A stretch of DNA of 18,126 bases, from the NCBI GenBank assembly GCA_002717305.1, contig PBDH01000010.1, positions 1 to 18,126 on the forward strand, written 5' to 3'. Origin of the DNA: Gammaproteobacteria bacterium (lineage in GTDB: Bacteria > Pseudomonadota > Gammaproteobacteria > Pseudomonadales > Litorivicinaceae). Positions 16,426-18,126 of this stretch are shown here, one piece after another. Position 1 is the stretch's first letter; each line of letters begins with the position of its first letter. The notes under the pieces are model-generated. The model was given only the letters and a program-made list of their open reading frames with translations. It had not been told where the DNA came from and searched no databases. The translations under genes and the position numbers were made by a program.

Positions 16426-18126
16426 TCACGTCCAATTCTTATTTTTACTGGTCTGGCCAATTCCTGGATTAAAGGTATTAGTTGGGTCTAAATCTAAATA
16501 ATGCTGATGTAACGCATCTCTCGCTCTATATTCGTGCCCTACATTGTGCTCGGCCGGATATTCAGCTCCTCGAGCAACCAACTCATCAAGAATAACTTTT
16601 TTCACAGCACGCGCATCGACACCCTTCTTGAGAATATAATTTTGATGCAGAACGTGGCAAAAGAAATGTCCATAACAAAACTTGTCAACAACTGAAACAT
16701 CGTCATCAATCGAATTTTTGAACCATTCCCACTCGTTCCTCCTGAGTGCGACATCTATGGATATCATATCCCCTAATTTTTCCTCTTCACAAATGTGGTA
16801 CCTTGATATCGCTCCAGCGGCGAGGAATCTCAAAAGCATGGCTCTATCGCCCTCTTTTTCTGAGCATTCTATGAAGCCACCGTCGTGATTTTTGAAAAAA
16901 GAGATTAAATAATCTCTTGCCTCATCAATACCCTCGTCAGACATTTCCAAAATCCAGTGGTGCTCATACTCCTCGCGATATTTTTCCAAACTTGATGGAA
17001 TTTGATTTGGAAGAAGGCGGCTTATTTTCTGCATCAACTTATCTGAAAAATTCGTAGGTAAAAAGTCTATCTTTGCGGCCCATCTATCCAATAAAGTTTT
17101 TAAATTGAATAATTTTTGGATGTGTTTACTTCCAACCGTATTGATTATAAAAAAATTATCTTTCCCGTATTTCTTAGTCACATCATAGACTCGTCGATGT
17201 ACATATTCTCCAGACACCGGTAGTTGTCTGAAGTTTCCTAAAATCTCTCGCCTCATGGTTTCAAGTAATTGAGTATCGTTCACACCGACATAAAAAACTC
17301 TTTTATTCTCTGGACGTTTATATGAGTCGATCCTGACCGCAAAAACTGCAATTTTACCTGCGCAGCCAGAGGCACCGTAAAGCCTAGAAGGATCATGATT
17401 AAATCTCGATGGGGTCTTAGCATCAACCTCGCGAACCGTTTTCTTATAGGTTCGGTCGGACGCGAGTTTATCAGTGGCCCTCACTTGTTGCTTGGTATAG
17501 CGCTTATTTTGAAGAGTTTGGAGAATCTCTTCCGGGCTGTCACCCAAATCCACTTCGAGTTCATTGACAAGCTCTAGAATACCCTCCGTATTTATCTTGG
17601 CGTATAAAGCGAGCTCTGTATAAGCGGGACCACGTTGGAGCAACGCTCCTCCTGAGTTATTACATACACCGCCAACGATCGAAGCGCCAATACATGAGGA
17701 TCCTAAAACCGAGTGCGGTTCTCTGCCTTCCTCGTACAAGATGTCTTCTAGTTGAAAAAGGGTTGCACCCGCAAACGCGATGAATTGTTTCGAGTCGTCA
17801 ATCAGTTGGATATTATCTAGTCGAAGTGTATTGATTATCACTATTGGTCGATCATAATCAAAGCCGTTAGGGGTGGAACCTCCGGTTAACCCTGTATTAG
17901 TTGCCTGTACAAGAATAGCGAGATCTTCCTCCACGCAGAGTTTCAAGACGTTCCACATCTCCAAAAGAGTAGCAGGCCTCACTACAGCAGCTGCCGGGCC
18001 CCCACCAAGACGCCAACCTTGAGTAAATGGCTTCATTTTTTTCTCTTCCGTGATTACGAATCGTCGGCCCACGATGGAGATAAGTTGTTTCCGCAACTCA
18101 TTTCGGTGATCTTCGTCGTTAAACAT
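16426..18126 (-). CDS. dld: Quinone-dependent D-lactate dehydrogenase
   Basis: Dld is a peripheral inner-membrane FAD enzyme oxidising D-lactate to pyruvate and feeding electrons to quinone. The 566 residues match the E. coli enzyme (571) throughout. FAD-domain segments include ILVQATNTGLTGGSTPNGFDYDR (71-93), GREPHSVLGSSCIGASIVGGVCNNSGG (134-160) and LLQRGPAYTELALYA. YGASGCAGKIAVFAVRIDSY and the membrane-binding central region with EYVHRRVYDVTKKYGKDNFF follow. The C-terminal cap ends with YPAEHNVGHEYRA and DPTNTFNPGIGQTSKNKNW. The ATG is the last codon of the window, so its ribosome-binding site and promoter are not visible; the N-terminus looks complete by comparison with relatives. The gene is clearly AT-richer than its neighbours (for example 13 G/C in 17101-17160) and converges on the oxidoreductase gene across 166 bp with no convincing terminator. 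Confidence 0.95.
   Translation of the reverse strand: MFNDEDHRNELRKQLISIVGRRFVITEEKKMKPFTQGWRLGGGPAAAVVRPATLLEMWNVLKLCVEEDLAILVQATNTGLTGGSTPNGFDYDRPIVIINTLRLDNIQLIDDSKQFIAFAGATLFQLEDILYEEGREPHSVLGSSCIGASIVGGVCNNSGGALLQRGPAYTELALYAKINTEGILELVNELEVDLGDSPEEILQTLQNKRYTKQQVRATDKLASDRTYKKTVREVDAKTPSRFNHDPSRLYGASGCAGKIAVFAVRIDSYKRPENKRVFYVGVNDTQLLETMRREILGNFRQLPVSGEYVHRRVYDVTKKYGKDNFFIINTVGSKHIQKLFNLKTLLDRWAAKIDFLPTNFSDKLMQKISRLLPNQIPSSLEKYREEYEHHWILEMSDEGIDEARDYLISFFKNHDGGFIECSEKEGDRAMLLRFLAAGAISRYHICEEEKLGDMISIDVALRRNEWEWFKNSIDDDVSVVDKFCYGHFFCHVLHQNYILKKGVDARAVKKVILDELVARGAEYPAEHNVGHEYRARDALHQHYLDLDPTNTFNPGIGQTSKNKNWT

Noticed and set aside
16263..16460. Small minus-strand frame of 65 codons at the 3' end of dld
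   Set aside because: It overlaps the conserved C-terminus of dld in another frame, has no convincing ribosome-binding site and no recognisable similarity.

Overview
The window reads as chromosomal housekeeping DNA of a free-living aerobic bacterium, most likely a gammaproteobacterium. The methionine synthase, Mfd, PdxB, CsiV-like and D-lactate dehydrogenase proteins align in memory, almost residue for residue over their motifs, with gammaproteobacterial versions, and the mfd-csiV pair is a gammaproteobacterial arrangement. Genes are tightly packed, strands alternate often, and no RNA gene, CRISPR array, insertion sequence or prophage was found. The largest gap without a gene is 270 bp (7761-8030).

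Left part (1-2261, minus strand): an overlapping cluster read leftwards. 3-hydroxyisobutyryl-CoA hydrolase and 3-hydroxyisobutyrate dehydrogenase are consecutive steps of valine breakdown. The 5' part of recX, a RecA modulator, follows with a GTG start that overlaps the dehydrogenase stop and runs off the window edge.

Methionine cluster (2309-7760, plus strand): sahR (ArsR-type DNA-binding domain fused to a methyltransferase fold, a presumed S-adenosylhomocysteine sensor), metF and metH, with 1-bp and 4-bp overlaps between neighbours. The 47-bp divergent region between this operon and the valine genes contains a perfect 22-bp palindrome (2275-2296), which I read as the SahR operator. It sits between the -35-like and -10 elements of a putative sahR promoter and also beside a perfect TATAAT facing the valine genes. 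It could therefore control both directions, which is the most interesting regulatory hypothesis here.

Middle (8031-13697): a small NTF2/SnoaL-like protein of unknown function; pdxB (vitamin B6 synthesis) on the minus strand; and mfd (transcription-repair coupling factor) overlapping a csiV-like envelope gene on the plus strand.

Right part (13597-18126): a signal-less YkuD-type L,D-transpeptidase-like gene with an MscS-family channel gene (minus strand), the latter overlapping the 3' end of csiV by 101 bp tail to tail; a zinc-free MDR quinone oxidoreductase (plus strand); and dld, quinone-dependent D-lactate dehydrogenase (minus strand), which is visibly AT-richer than the rest. Several start codons were chosen internally to the longest open frames (metH 4092, mfd 9562, oxidoreductase 15267, hydrolase 2261), for reasons given in the entries.
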